Below are positions 39,830-48,737 of a stretch of 64,000 bases of DNA, piece by piece (the stretch's first letter is position 1; every line of letters starts with the position of its first letter). The position numbers were made by a program, and so were the translations under genes. The notes beneath the pieces were generated by a model. That model was not told the DNA's origin. It saw only the letters and a program-made list of their open reading frames with translations, and did no database searches. Source of the DNA: an uncultured Mycoplasmatota bacterium (GTDB lineage Bacteria; Bacillota_I; Bacilli_A; RF39; UBA660); assembly GCA_900553395.1 (NCBI GenBank), contig USDJ01000003.1, positions 72,570 through 136,569 on the forward strand. The letters are read 5' to 3'.

Positions 39830-41152
39830 CTATTCAAATATATCTTTTAATTCTGTTATTCCTCTTGATTTTAATCTATTATAAACTCCTTTAGATGCCT
39901 TATTTAATACAAACTCTCCCATGACTTCGCCATCTTTAGTTATTCCGGTTTGCCTGAATGCAAAAATTTCATTTAACTTTATTTCATCATCTTTTAGACC
40001 AACTATTTCTGATATACTGGTTATTTTTCTTTTACCATCACTAAGTCTAGAGATATTTATAACTATGTCTATAGCATTTTCAATATATTCTCTTATAGCC
40101 TTTATAGGAATTTCCATTCCAGCCATTAAAACCATAGTTTCTAGTCTATTTAAAGCATCTTTAGGACTGTTAGCGTGAAGTGTTGTCATACTACCCTCAT
40201 GACCTGTATTCATAGCCTGAAGCATATCAAAAGCCTCTTTGCCACGAACTTCACCTACTATTATTCTATCTGGTCTCATACGTAAAGAATTTATAACCAA
40301 ATCTCTTATGGTTATAGCACCAGTCCCCTCATAATTTTCAACTCTAGTCTCAAGTGATACAACATGTTCTTGCTCAAGCTTTAACTCTGCAGCATCTTCA
40401 ATAGTAATGATGCGTTCGTCATTTCCTATAAATGATGACATAACATTTAAAAGAGTTGTTTTACCACTTCCGGTACCACCGCAAACAATAATGTTCATTT
40501 TGCTTTTAACACAAGCTTGTATAAATCTTGCCATATAAGGAGTCATAGTACCATTTCTTAAAAAATCGTCTATAGTTTCTAACTCTTTTTTAAACTTTCT
40601 TATAGTAAGTACAGGTCCTTTTAAGCTAAGTGGCTCTATTATGGCATTTAGTCTCGAACCATCAGAAAGTCTAGCATCGACCATTGGGTTAGCTGTATCA
40701 ATAGTCCTTCCAATAGGTTGAATTAATCTTTGAATTGTTCTTATGATATGATTATTATTTATAAACGATACACTATCATCTTTTATAATTTTACCATCTA
40801 TTTCTATATAAATATCATTTTTACCATTAACCATTATTTCTGTGATAGATGGATCGTCTAATAATTCTGTTATAGGTCCATATCCATTTATTTCATTGTC
40901 TATAAGATTAGTAATATAACTTCTTTCTACAACCGAAAGGTCATAGCCTTCTATAGTCTTATTTATTTGCTCGTTAACATAACTAGAAAGCTCTATATTA
41001 TTATTTACATTATTATCTATTAGGTTTTGTATTATTTTATTTCTAAGCTCATCTAGTAAGGCTTTATTTTTAAACGTATCATAATCAGTCAAATTATTAT
41101 AATAGTTTTTGTTTTCTACCACTTGAAATTCATCTATAAAAGATTTAGCCAT
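39830..41152 (-). CDS. tadA: TadA/CpaF-type secretion ATPase
   Basis: Hexameric motor for Tad pilus assembly. About 440 residues. Walker A CGGTGSGKTTLLNVMSS, Asp box ERIITIEDAAEL, Walker B and adjacent MRPDRIIVGEVRGKEAFDML, His box TGHEGSMTTLHANS. N-terminal part contains YGPITELLDDPSITEIMVNG. Start set at 41152 behind GGTGGAAGTTG; the ATG lies inside the end of the upstream gene (8-nt overlap). Confidence 0.92.
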   Translation of the reverse strand: MAKSFIDEFQVVENKNYYNNLTDYDTFKNKALLDELRNKIIQNLIDNNVNNNIELSSYVNEQINKTIEGYDLSVVERSYITNLIDNEINGYGPITELLDDPSITEIMVNGKNDIYIEIDGKIIKDDSVSFINNNHIIRTIQRLIQPIGRTIDTANPMVDARLSDGSRLNAIIEPLSLKGPVLTIRKFKKELETIDDFLRNGTMTPYMARFIQACVKSKMNIIVCGGTGSGKTTLLNVMSSFIGNDERIITIEDAAELKLEQEHVVSLETRVENYEGTGAITIRDLVINSLRMRPDRIIVGEVRGKEAFDMLQAMNTGHEGSMTTLHANSPKDALNRLETMVLMAGMEIPIKAIREYIENAIDIVINISRLSDGKRKITSISEIVGLKDDEIKLNEIFAFRQTGITKDGEVMGEFVLNKASKGVYNRLKSRGITELKDIFE

Positions 41153-41921
41153 CAACTTCCACCGCACTTTCTTTTAAAAGATCAGTAGCTATTAAATCAT
41201 AAATTTTAATTGCCTTCTTATTCTTCTTACATAATGAATCAGATAGAGTCATAATTTTACCATCTATCAAATATTTATCATAATTTTTATTAAAAAAGCT
41301 ATCTGGTATTATATAATTAACATTTTTATTTATTATACTTTTAATGTCATACTTATTAAAATAATTTTTACCCTTACAATTAGAATTATTTAATATAATT
41401 TTATAATTAGTTTTGTTCATATCAGCTAATATAGATACCATAGATTTCATACTCTTTAAATTTATAAAATCATTATTTATGACATATAAAATTTGATCAC
41501 TATAATCGAGCGCAAATAAATTTATATCCGTTAATATATGATTAGTATCTATTAAAATTAAGTCAAATTTCATCGAAACCTTATAAAGGATTAATTTAAG
41601 TACTTTACTATCTATCTTCCTTGCAAACCTAGGATCCTTTGGGGCTGGAAGAACTTTAATTAAATCATTATAACTTGAAATATAATTTTCAATATAATCG
41701 AACTTTTTATTCTCTAAATCTTCATATAAATTATATATATCTTTATCATATTTAATATTTAAACTAGCAGCTATATCACTTGAATAAAAGTCAAGATCAA
41801 TAATTAAAACATTTTTACCAAGTTTGGAATAAATTCCAGCTAAATTAATTAAAGTAGTAGTTTTACCTACACCACCTTTAACTGATGTAACTGTGAAAAT
41901 TTTTGCTTTATTCAATGACAT
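41145..41921 (-). CDS. CpaE/TadZ-like ParA-family ATPase
   Basis: 258 residues. Deviant Walker A VKGGVGKTTTLINLAG near the N-terminus and DLDFYSSDIAASL after it, then LILIDTNHIL. Such ATPases place the Tad machinery at a pole or site. It has no receiver-like N-terminal domain. It lies between the tadE-like genes and tadA with 4-nt spacing or overlap. Confidence 0.8.
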   Translation of the reverse strand: MSLNKAKIFTVTSVKGGVGKTTTLINLAGIYSKLGKNVLIIDLDFYSSDIAASLNIKYDKDIYNLYEDLENKKFDYIENYISSYNDLIKVLPAPKDPRFARKIDSKVLKLILYKVSMKFDLILIDTNHILTDINLFALDYSDQILYVINNDFINLKSMKSMVSILADMNKTNYKIILNNSNCKGKNYFNKYDIKSIINKNVNYIIPDSFFNKNYDKYLIDGKIMTLSDSLCKKNKKAIKIYDLIATDLLKESAVEVDG

Positions 41922-41925
41922 TATA

Positions 41926-42282
41926 TCACCCCTTAATTATCTTTAAAGTATCCTTATAGCCTCTATAAGTAACATTATATTTATCCTCATTTTTATTTAA
42001 AATCCCTTTTACAGGAGCACTTACAGAAATTTCTACATAAAATTCAGTTTCATCTATAGATATATTATTTGTAGCTATATTTTTATTTATTAATTCCTTA
42101 GCTAATGTATCTTTATCAGTGTCAGAACTATTTAAATAAAATTCTAAAGCATCACGAACCGTATTATCAATGTTCTTCTTTTCTATTTGCAAATATCCTA
42201 TATTTACTATCATTGACATAACTAGTATAAGTATCGGAATAAGTATAACAAATATAATTAAAACTTGACCTTTATTATTCAT
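41926..42282 (-). CDS. TadE/TadG-like minor pseudopilin
   Basis: 118 residues. The start MNNKGQVLIIFVILIPIL is the TadE-like pattern: short polar head, then a hydrophobic helix. The rest is extracellular. Start at 42282 behind GAGGATTCAA; it overlaps the previous gene by 8 nt. Confidence 0.72.
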   Translation of the reverse strand: MNNKGQVLIIFVILIPILILVMSMIVNIGYLQIEKKNIDNTVRDALEFYLNSSDTDKDTLAKELINKNIATNNISIDETEFYVEISVSAPVKGILNKNEDKYNVTYRGYKDTLKIIKG

Positions 42283-42622
42283 TTGAATCCTCATATAGTG
42301 TTTTACTAGCTTTTATGTCATAATTTTTTCCAAATGCAATATTTAACATTGGAGACATAATCTTAACGTTCTTTTTTAATGTTATAGTAGTAAATTCATC
42401 TTCACTTTTATAGCTTATAGATATATTGTTTGCGGCTACATAATTTTCTATATCATCTAAAGAACCTGATATATACATATCAGATACTGTATCTAAATCT
42501 TCATTAAGCGAATAAGTTTTAATCATAATATTTCCAAGATCAATAATTGAAATTATCAAAAAAATAAGTATAGGTAATACTATTATAAATTCAACTAAAG
42601 CTTGACCTTTATTATTCTTCAT
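42275..42622 (-). CDS. tadE: TadE-like minor pseudopilin
   Basis: 115 residues. MKNNKGQALVEFIIVLPILI is a typical TadE start (GQALVEF). A soluble C-terminal part follows. Start at 42622 behind GAGTGTGATAAT. First gene of the Tad operon in this window; the related TadE/G gene follows with overlap. Confidence 0.82.
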   Translation of the reverse strand: MKNNKGQALVEFIIVLPILIFLIISIIDLGNIMIKTYSLNEDLDTVSDMYISGSLDDIENYVAANNISISYKSEDEFTTITLKKNVKIMSPMLNIAFGKNYDIKASKTLYEDSNE

Positions 42623-42666
42623 ATTATCACACTCTATCATCATATATAATTATAGCAAAATATGTA

Positions 42667-42693
42667 AAAAAAAGATAGACTTTTCTATCTTCT
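42667..42693 (-). terminator. terminator of recO
   Basis: Stem agatagaa / ttctatct-type pairing with T-run on the - strand, 14 nt after the recO stop. Confidence 0.65.
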
Positions 42694-42706
42694 AATAAAT
42701 ATTTTT

Positions 42707-43438
42707 TTATTTAATCTTTAAAACATTTTTTAACAATTGCTTACTTTTCAAGTATAAACCGCTATATTGATCATAGTAGTTATCTATAAAATTGTTTACT
42801 TCTAATGTAACATCTCTAGATAAATCCAGTTTTGATATCTTATTAATATCAACCAGATAATACATTCTAATTAATTTTATTGCTCCTTTTGATACTATAG
42901 GTTCACATGTCCTACAATTTTCACACAAATACCCGCCTTTATCACTGGATAAAGTAATTACATTTTTATTACCACATATAGTACATCCATTAAGATTAGG
43001 CATAATGCCCAAATAATCTAGCAATTTAAGTTCTAATATATTAATTATAACCAATGGATTAAAATCTTCGTTAATTTTTTTCAAGCAAGAAATAAGTAAA
43101 TCATATAGTTCATTACTTGGATTTTGCTTATATACTTGATTCACTAAATCAAGTATAAAATTTGCAGCACTAATTTTTTCTATATCATTTTTTATTTTTG
43201 AAAAATTATCTATACTACTAGCTTCACTTAATATAGATAGTTTGTCCTTTTTATAATAAATAACAAAATTAGCATACGTAAGTTTATCAGTAAAGCTTCT
43301 TAAACTACTTTTCATTGTCTTACAGCCTTTCGCTATAACACCTATAACCCCATAATTTGGAGTAAATATATCTAAAATCTTACTACTATCTCCATAACTT
43401 CTTGAATTTAATACAATACCTTCTACATCAATAATCAT
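42707..43438 (-). CDS. recO: DNA repair protein RecO
   Basis: Recombination mediator that loads RecA with RecR. 243 residues. N-terminal OB fold (VEGIVLNSRSYGDSSKILDIF), helical domain, and zinc finger CTICGNKNV ... YLCENCRTCEP near residues 150-175. Starts immediately after the DUF1653 gene (stop TAG then ATG), as in the era-recO blocks of Bacillota. Confidence 0.93.
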   Translation of the reverse strand: MIIDVEGIVLNSRSYGDSSKILDIFTPNYGVIGVIAKGCKTMKSSLRSFTDKLTYANFVIYYKKDKLSILSEASSIDNFSKIKNDIEKISAANFILDLVNQVYKQNPSNELYDLLISCLKKINEDFNPLVIINILELKLLDYLGIMPNLNGCTICGNKNVITLSSDKGGYLCENCRTCEPIVSKGAIKLIRMYYLVDINKISKLDLSRDVTLEVNNFIDNYYDQYSGLYLKSKQLLKNVLKIK

Positions 43439-43687
43439 CTAATCATCTATTTCTTCAAATCTATATTTTTGTGTTATCTCTGGATATTTTTTGTGATCTA
43501 CTTCACTTAAAAACATATCATAATCTCTAGCCCACACTAAATTGTCACCATATAAAGCTTCATATATTACTATTTTTCTAGGTGACAAAGTTTTATCTGA
43601 TTCAGAATCGAGCGCTACTAATAATACCTTATATGTTTTTCCTTTAAAATGTCTATATTTTTTTCCTACCTTGACTGTTCTTTCCAT
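43439..43687 (-). CDS. DUF1653-family protein
   Basis: 82 residues from the ATG at 43687 (an ATG at 43699 is possible). Family signature: VKVGKKYRHFKGKTYKVLLVALDSE split as GKKYRHFKGK and YKVLLVALDSE, then VWARDYDMFLSEVD. Function unknown; a small beta-rich soluble protein. It sits between yqzL and recO. Confidence 0.75.
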   Translation of the reverse strand: MERTVKVGKKYRHFKGKTYKVLLVALDSESDKTLSPRKIVIYEALYGDNLVWARDYDMFLSEVDHKKYPEITQKYRFEEIDD

Positions 43688-43778
43688 CAATGTTTTCATT
43701 CCTATCAAAATCTTTATATTTTATATAATATTCTATTTTTCCTGTGTTTTTAAATAAGTCCCATAATAATTTTTTCAT
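43653..43778 (-). CDS. yqzL: YqzL-like protein, 41 residues
   Basis: ATG at 43778 behind GGTGATGAT. The product starts MKKLLWDLFKNTGKIEYYIK, matching the pattern W-x-x-F-x-x-T-G-x-[IV]-x-x-Y of YqzL, which lies between era and recO in Bacillus as well. The reading frame continues to 43653 and overlaps the DUF1653 gene by 35 nt in another frame. The end of the protein may therefore be longer than the functional core. Confidence 0.68.
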   Translation of the reverse strand: MKKLLWDLFKNTGKIEYYIKYKDFDRNENIDGKNSQGRKKI

Positions 43779-43822
43779 ATCATCACCTATTTAATAGTGA
43801 ACAGAAAAAATTATTTTATTCA

Positions 43823-44710
43823 CTAATCTTTAAAATCTGTAAAGCCAAACTCATTTAAATATTTTTCTTTATCACGCCATTTTTTTACAGTTTTAACAAA
43901 TAATTCCAAGTAAACACTTTTATTTAAAAGAGCCTCTAAGTCTTTTCTGGAATCTATTCCTATTTGTTTTATCATATCGCCTTGCTTGCCTATTATAATC
44001 TTTTTTAAAGAGTCTCGATCTACTATTATAGATATTCTTATATTATAACTATTCTTCCCTACCTCTACACTATCTGTAACGCAAGTAATTGAGTGGGGAA
44101 CTTCTTCAGAAGTATAATTAAAAACTTTTTCCCTAACAATTTCTGACATCAAAAAGTCTATAGATTTATTAGTTACACTATTCTCACCATAATATCTAAT
44201 ATTATCTGGTAAATATTTTTTTAATGTATCTACAAGGTCATCTATATTATTTCTTTTTAATGCAGAAACTGGAATAATCTCATCAAAGTCATACAAATCT
44301 TTATAATCATTTATTCTATTAAGTATTTCTTCGTGTGTTATTTTATCTATCTTATTTATAACAAGTATCACAGGCTTATTTACTTTTTTTAATCTATCTA
44401 ATATATAGATATCGCCTCTGCCTAATCCTTCAAACGCATCTACTAAAAAAAGCACAATATCAACATCATCAATGCTATAATATGCCTGCTTATTTAGTGT
44501 TTTACCCAACTTGTTATTTGGTTTATGTATTCCTGGAGTATCGACAAAAACTATTTGTACCTTGTCCTCGTTATATATTCCTTGAATAATATTGCGGGTA
44601 GTTTGTGGCTTATTTGATGTAATTGCTACTTTTTTACCTACTATATTATTTATAAGTGTACTTTTTCCTACATTAGGTCTTCCTATTATTCCTACAAATC
44701 CGCTTTTCAT
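43823..44710 (-). CDS. era: GTPase Era
   Basis: Ribosome assembly GTPase that binds the 3' end of 16S rRNA. 295 residues. G1 GRPNVGKSTL, G3 DTPGIHKP, G4 NKID, then a KH domain (IGKQGDMIKQIGIDSRKDLE). C-terminus VKTVKKWRDKEKYLNEFGF is typical. 4-nt spacing from dgkA. Confidence 0.96.
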   Translation of the reverse strand: MKSGFVGIIGRPNVGKSTLINNIVGKKVAITSNKPQTTRNIIQGIYNEDKVQIVFVDTPGIHKPNNKLGKTLNKQAYYSIDDVDIVLFLVDAFEGLGRGDIYILDRLKKVNKPVILVINKIDKITHEEILNRINDYKDLYDFDEIIPVSALKRNNIDDLVDTLKKYLPDNIRYYGENSVTNKSIDFLMSEIVREKVFNYTSEEVPHSITCVTDSVEVGKNSYNIRISIIVDRDSLKKIIIGKQGDMIKQIGIDSRKDLEALLNKSVYLELFVKTVKKWRDKEKYLNEFGFTDFKD

Positions 44711-44714
44711 ATTA

Positions 44715-45137
44715 TCACCAAATTCCTAAAACTGCCATAACTTTAGGAAAAAATATTATTATGTTTAAAATAATAGATACAATAAAGATAACAAAAGTAG
44801 CTGCACTGCCGCAATCTTTAGCTATTTTTATATAACTATTAAATTCCTTAGTTATAGCATCACAAGTAGATTCAATAGCTGTATTTAAAAGCTCAACAGA
44901 AAGTATAATTCCTAATATACATACTATTAAAATCCACTCTAATCCATTTATTTTATAAACAATACCTAAAACTATTTCAACAACAACTCCAAGTAAATAA
45001 ATTAATATGCTCTTTCCATCCATAGCATAAAATTTAATACCACTAAATGAATTTTTAATGGTATTTAAAACTGTATTAGGGGTAAAGTTTCTCCTTTTTA
45101 AATCAACTTTAATTTTCTCTTTTAATTCCATACTCAC
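44715..45137 (-). CDS. dgkA: Diacylglycerol/undecaprenol kinase (DgkA family)
   Basis: 140 residues with three membrane helices. ELLNTAIESTCDAI is the signature motif with catalytic Glu. In Gram-positive bacteria the family phosphorylates undecaprenol. GTG start at 45137 with AGGAG nine bases upstream; it overlaps ybeY by 29 nt. Confidence 0.88.
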   Translation of the reverse strand: MSMELKEKIKVDLKRRNFTPNTVLNTIKNSFSGIKFYAMDGKSILIYLLGVVVEIVLGIVYKINGLEWILIVCILGIILSVELLNTAIESTCDAITKEFNSYIKIAKDCGSAATFVIFIVSIILNIIIFFPKVMAVLGIW

Positions 45138-45561
45138 TTAATATCAACTCCTGAAGTGTGAACATAACTTTTTCATCTTCTTTATTCATATGATCGTATC
45201 CTAACAAATGTAACAATCCGTGAACAGCTAAAAATGAAATTTCTCTAAAAAAACTATGTCCATATTCTAAAGCTTGACTTTTTGCTCTAGGAAGGCAAAT
45301 ATAAATATCGCCAAGCACCCTGAAATCAGTTTTAACGAATGTATCATCATCTTCCAGTGCAAAACTTATAACATCAGTAACGCTATCTTTTCCCCTGTAA
45401 TTCTTGTTTAATTCTCTTATAGTTTCTTCATCTACAATTATTATATTAAAAATACTGTTTTCTATATTTTCATGTTTCAAAGCAAAATCAACTACATCTT
45501 TTAGTTTGCTTAATTCCTCAATTTCTTCTTCTGTTTCATTAATTATTTCAAATTCATTCAT
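45109..45561 (-). CDS. ybeY: Endoribonuclease YbeY
   Basis: rRNA maturation and quality control. Zinc motif HGLLHLLGYDHMNKEDE (H-x3-H-x5-H) near the C-terminus, and RGKDSVTDVISF in the middle. 150 residues from the ATG at 45561, which has AGGTGAGTTT in front; upstream in-frame codons are not supported. Confidence 0.94.
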   Translation of the reverse strand: MNEFEIINETEEEIEELSKLKDVVDFALKHENIENSIFNIIIVDEETIRELNKNYRGKDSVTDVISFALEDDDTFVKTDFRVLGDIYICLPRAKSQALEYGHSFFREISFLAVHGLLHLLGYDHMNKEDEKVMFTLQELILSEYGIKREN

Positions 45562-45623
45562 AAACTCACCTAACAACATAATTATAGTATAAATAATGTC
45601 ATTTTTCAACACATATCAGTAAT

Positions 45624-46811
45624 TTATTCATCAATTGTTTCATAATTAGAATCTATTTCTTCATATTCAGTTATATCTTCTACTATAGTAAAAAATACAT
45701 CTAAAGTTATTGAATTATCATTTCTAGTTAGATTAAGTATTTTATAGTCTTTTATATACTCTTTTTCTTTTAGTTTTTCTTCTATTTTACTCTTAGAACA
45801 TTCTAAAGCTCTATTTATCGCACTTTTTTCAGTATTTTTCTCATTTATAATTTTCGTTTGCCTTTGATTTTGTTTTACGAAACTTATTGGTAATAAATTG
45901 TTTTTTAATAAAACATAGTTTTTTTTATTCTTCGTTTTATACTTATTAAAATTAAATAGTTCGTATTCATTATTTAAAAACTTTATAACAAACACATTCT
46001 TAGAATTACCCGTTTCATAATTTTCGTAGTAAGTTAGCGGATATGTAATATTAACTTTATACCAGGTTTCACCTAAAACAATCCCTTTTGCGGCTACTAC
46101 GTCTTTTATACTATCATTAAGTCTTATATAGCCACTAACTATTACATCGCCTTTTTTAACATAAGAATTTACACCCTTTACTATTTGTCCTGTTGATATA
46201 TCTACACTAGTTATAACCGCATCCTTTTTAGCTACTATATTTCTAAATTTTGGATTATCTTCATCTTTATTTATTATTCTTGGCTCATATTTAATCAAAT
46301 ATTTTGTTCCATTCGATTCTATTTCTATCCACTCTAACTCGTTTTTATATTTATTTAATATCTTAGATTTTATTATTTGTAATTCGCTATAGCTTTTTTT
46401 AAATTTATATTTTTTTATGCCATTTTCTTCTAGTTCTAAGATTAGCTTTTCTTTCATTTTATAATCATTGGTATATATATCAACTTCAAATATAACATTG
46501 CTTATAACGTATAAAAAAATTGTAAAAATAAGTATAAACAAAATCATAAACTTATTATTAAATATATTATTTTTAAACTTGGACCAGCCATAATATTTTA
46601 CTATTTTTAGTTCGTATATTGTCTTTAAATCTATAAGTTTTTCTAAATCTTTTACATAGATTTTAATATATGCTAAAGAATCTTCTATACAAGATACACT
46701 AATAAGATCGATATTGTTGTTTTTTAATCTTTTTATAAACCTATTTACGTTATTCCCACTAACTTTTACAAGGATCTTACTGCTAATCAAAAATTTTAAA
46801 TAGTTTTTCAT
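45624..46811 (-). CDS. yqfD: Sporulation protein YqfD
   Basis: 395 residues. N-terminal cytoplasmic ~80 residues, one membrane helix (about 85-110, FMILFILIFTIFLYVISNVI), then a long extracytoplasmic part with AKKDAVITSVDISTGQIVKG and KKGDVIVSGYI. YqfD is required for efficient sporulation in B. subtilis. It follows yqfC by 3 nt. In Bacillus phoH and yqfF come next; here ybeY follows directly. Confidence 0.85.
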   Translation of the reverse strand: MKNYLKFLISSKILVKVSGNNVNRFIKRLKNNNIDLISVSCIEDSLAYIKIYVKDLEKLIDLKTIYELKIVKYYGWSKFKNNIFNNKFMILFILIFTIFLYVISNVIFEVDIYTNDYKMKEKLILELEENGIKKYKFKKSYSELQIIKSKILNKYKNELEWIEIESNGTKYLIKYEPRIINKDEDNPKFRNIVAKKDAVITSVDISTGQIVKGVNSYVKKGDVIVSGYIRLNDSIKDVVAAKGIVLGETWYKVNITYPLTYYENYETGNSKNVFVIKFLNNEYELFNFNKYKTKNKKNYVLLKNNLLPISFVKQNQRQTKIINEKNTEKSAINRALECSKSKIEEKLKEKEYIKDYKILNLTRNDNSITLDVFFTIVEDITEYEEIDSNYETIDE

Positions 46812-46814
46812 GCA

Positions 46815-47054
46815 TCACCTGAATTCTATTGTAGAATAATCACCCGTAATTAATATCTCATCTGACATAAGCTTTGAAACAACTAGATTTTTTCCCTTAA
46901 CTATTATATTGCCCGTGCTATGCTTAACGATAACCTTATCGTTATCAAAATGCCCTATATCTTTATAATTTAAAATATCTATCTTATTTTTTAGAATTGT
47001 TATTTTTAGCTCATCATCTAACAAATATGATCTTATTCCATTAATTGCTTTCAA
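46815..47054 (-). CDS. yqfC: Sporulation protein YqfC
   Basis: 79 residues. TTG start at 47054 behind AGGTGATATC. YabP/YqfC fold: short beta-strands (ILNYKDIGHFDNDKVIVK, VKGKNLVVSKLMSDEILI). Acts with YqfD in sporulation. Confidence 0.8.
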   Translation of the reverse strand: MKAINGIRSYLLDDELKITILKNKIDILNYKDIGHFDNDKVIVKHSTGNIIVKGKNLVVSKLMSDEILITGDYSTIEFR

Positions 47055-47098
47055 GATATCACCTATAATATTTTATTAAGAAAAGATTAAAAAAGACT

Positions 47099-47123
47099 AA
47101 AAAAAGGAATCAATGTTCCTTTT
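47099..47123 (-). terminator. terminator of tdk
   Basis: Stem aaaggaac / ttccttt with T-run on the - strand; overlaps the end of the gene. Confidence 0.55.
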
Positions 47124-47781
47124 TAGTAAATCCTTTTACTTTTTCTATTACTTTCTTTGAGCCTGGTTTTTTAGAAGCTACAAGTTTGTAAAAACACTCT
47201 CCACAAAGTGGTAAGTATTCATCATTAGTAGTTCCATCTATTTTTACTTCAGGTCCTGTTAAATCAAATTCCAATGTGTCTTTATCTCTTCTAGCATTAA
47301 ACTTAGCTTTCTTGCCGCAGCCGCAACTGCACATAGCTACCTGAGATTGAGTATCTATCTTTTCACCATATTGAAGTAAAGCTTTAGTTCCTTCAAAAAG
47401 CTCTCCTCTAAAATTAACCTTAAGTGCGTACGCAATTACAGGAATATTAAGCTCTTTTGTAATAGTCCAAAGTTCAAATACATGTTTTGGACTCATAAAT
47501 TGAGCCTCATCTACCAATATGCAACTGATGCCATCAAAATTAATAGGTTTACCAGTAGTAGTTTCATTATCAAGTATTGATTCAGATTCTTGTTTAACCA
47601 AAACATCAACTTTTCTTTTAATTCCTAATCTAGATACAACAGCATCATCACCTTTAGTATCTATACTAGGCTTCATAATTAATACCTTAGATCCTGTTTC
47701 TTCATAATTATTTGCTACTTGCAAAAGTGCTGTTGACTTACCAGTATTCATACATCCTAATTTCACATATAACTTTGCCAA
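47110..47781 (-). CDS. tdk: Thymidine kinase
   Basis: Type II thymidine kinase for dTMP salvage. P-loop LGCMNTGKSTALLQ, DEAQF box (ILVDEAQFMSP), and zinc cysteines CSCGCGKKAKF and LCGECFY. 223 residues. TTG start behind GGGAGGTAA. 6 nt after the xerC-like gene. Confidence 0.94.
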   Translation of the reverse strand: MAKLYVKLGCMNTGKSTALLQVANNYEETGSKVLIMKPSIDTKGDDAVVSRLGIKRKVDVLVKQESESILDNETTTGKPINFDGISCILVDEAQFMSPKHVFELWTITKELNIPVIAYALKVNFRGELFEGTKALLQYGEKIDTQSQVAMCSCGCGKKAKFNARRDKDTLEFDLTGPEVKIDGTTNDEYLPLCGECFYKLVASKKPGSKKVIEKVKGFTKKEH

Positions 47782-47786
47782 AAAAA

Positions 47787-48683
47787 TTACCTCCCACTCT
47801 TAGCTCTCGGATGAGCGCTTAAATAAACCCTTCTTATTTCTTCGTTAGTTAAATGCGTATATATTTGCGTAGTAGATAAGTTCTCATGGCCTAAAAGTTC
47901 TTGCACCGTTCTAAGATCTGCGCCATCACTTAACATATGTGTTGCAAACGTATGTCTTAAAACGTGTGGAGAAATTTTCATTTTAATACCTGCTATAGAA
48001 CTAGCTCTATCTATTATTTCTCTAACAGTCCTATCATTTAATTTTTTTCCAGTCTTGCTTAGTAACAAATACTCTGCATTGTTAACATTAAGTTCATTAT
48101 AACTTTTTTTCATGTATAGTTCAAGCTTTTTTAAACATTTTTCTCCAAAATAAACAATTCGTTGCTTACTACCTTTACCATTTACTATAATTGTTTTATT
48201 AGATAGTGAGATATCACTACATTTAATATTAACAAGCTCGCTTACTCTTATTCCTGTGGAGTATAAAATCTCAAGTATAAGAGAGTCTCTAATTCCTTCT
48301 ATAGTATCTATATTAAATGCATTTAAAAGTCTTTCTGTTTCTTCAAAATTCAAATATTTGGGCAATTTTTTATCAAGTTTGGGATTAGATATTAAAGTGC
48401 AAGGATTATTATCAATTAGTTCTTCTTTCTTTAAATATTTAAAAAAGCTTCTAAGAGAACTAATTAATCTTGATATTGTTTTGTTACTATAACCTTGATT
48501 AAACAAATAATTAATATATAATCTTAAATCTTGATAAGTTACATTATTAAATTTTTTAATGCCCTTATTATTAATATATTCCAAAAACTCATACAAATCC
48601 TTAAGGTAACCATTAGTTGTATGTTCAGAATAATTCTTTTCATATTTTAGTTCATCTATAAATTTTAAAATTACACCATTCAT
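47787..48683 (-). CDS. xerC: Tyrosine recombinase XerC
   Basis: 298 residues. SAM-like N-terminus (FIDELKYEKNYSEHTTNGYL), then catalytic domain with Arg in YSTGIRVSELVNI, HVLRHTFATHMLSDGADLRT (HxxR), LGHENLSTTQIYTHL. It shares the fold with the protein at 1724-2611. The pair makes the XerCD complex that is expected to act at the dif site at 18335-18362. Preceded by TGATATAAT. Confidence 0.9.
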   Translation of the reverse strand: MNGVILKFIDELKYEKNYSEHTTNGYLKDLYEFLEYINNKGIKKFNNVTYQDLRLYINYLFNQGYSNKTISRLISSLRSFFKYLKKEELIDNNPCTLISNPKLDKKLPKYLNFEETERLLNAFNIDTIEGIRDSLILEILYSTGIRVSELVNIKCSDISLSNKTIIVNGKGSKQRIVYFGEKCLKKLELYMKKSYNELNVNNAEYLLLSKTGKKLNDRTVREIIDRASSIAGIKMKISPHVLRHTFATHMLSDGADLRTVQELLGHENLSTTQIYTHLTNEEIRRVYLSAHPRAKSGR

Positions 48684-48708
48684 ATTATCACTACCTAAAA
48701 TATTATAT

Positions 48709-48737
48709 CAAAAAGAGGAATAAAAATCTATTCCCCT
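48709..48737 (-). terminator. terminator of the coiled-coil gene pair
   Basis: Stem ggaata / tattcc with T-run on the - strand, overlapping the stop. Confidence 0.6.
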
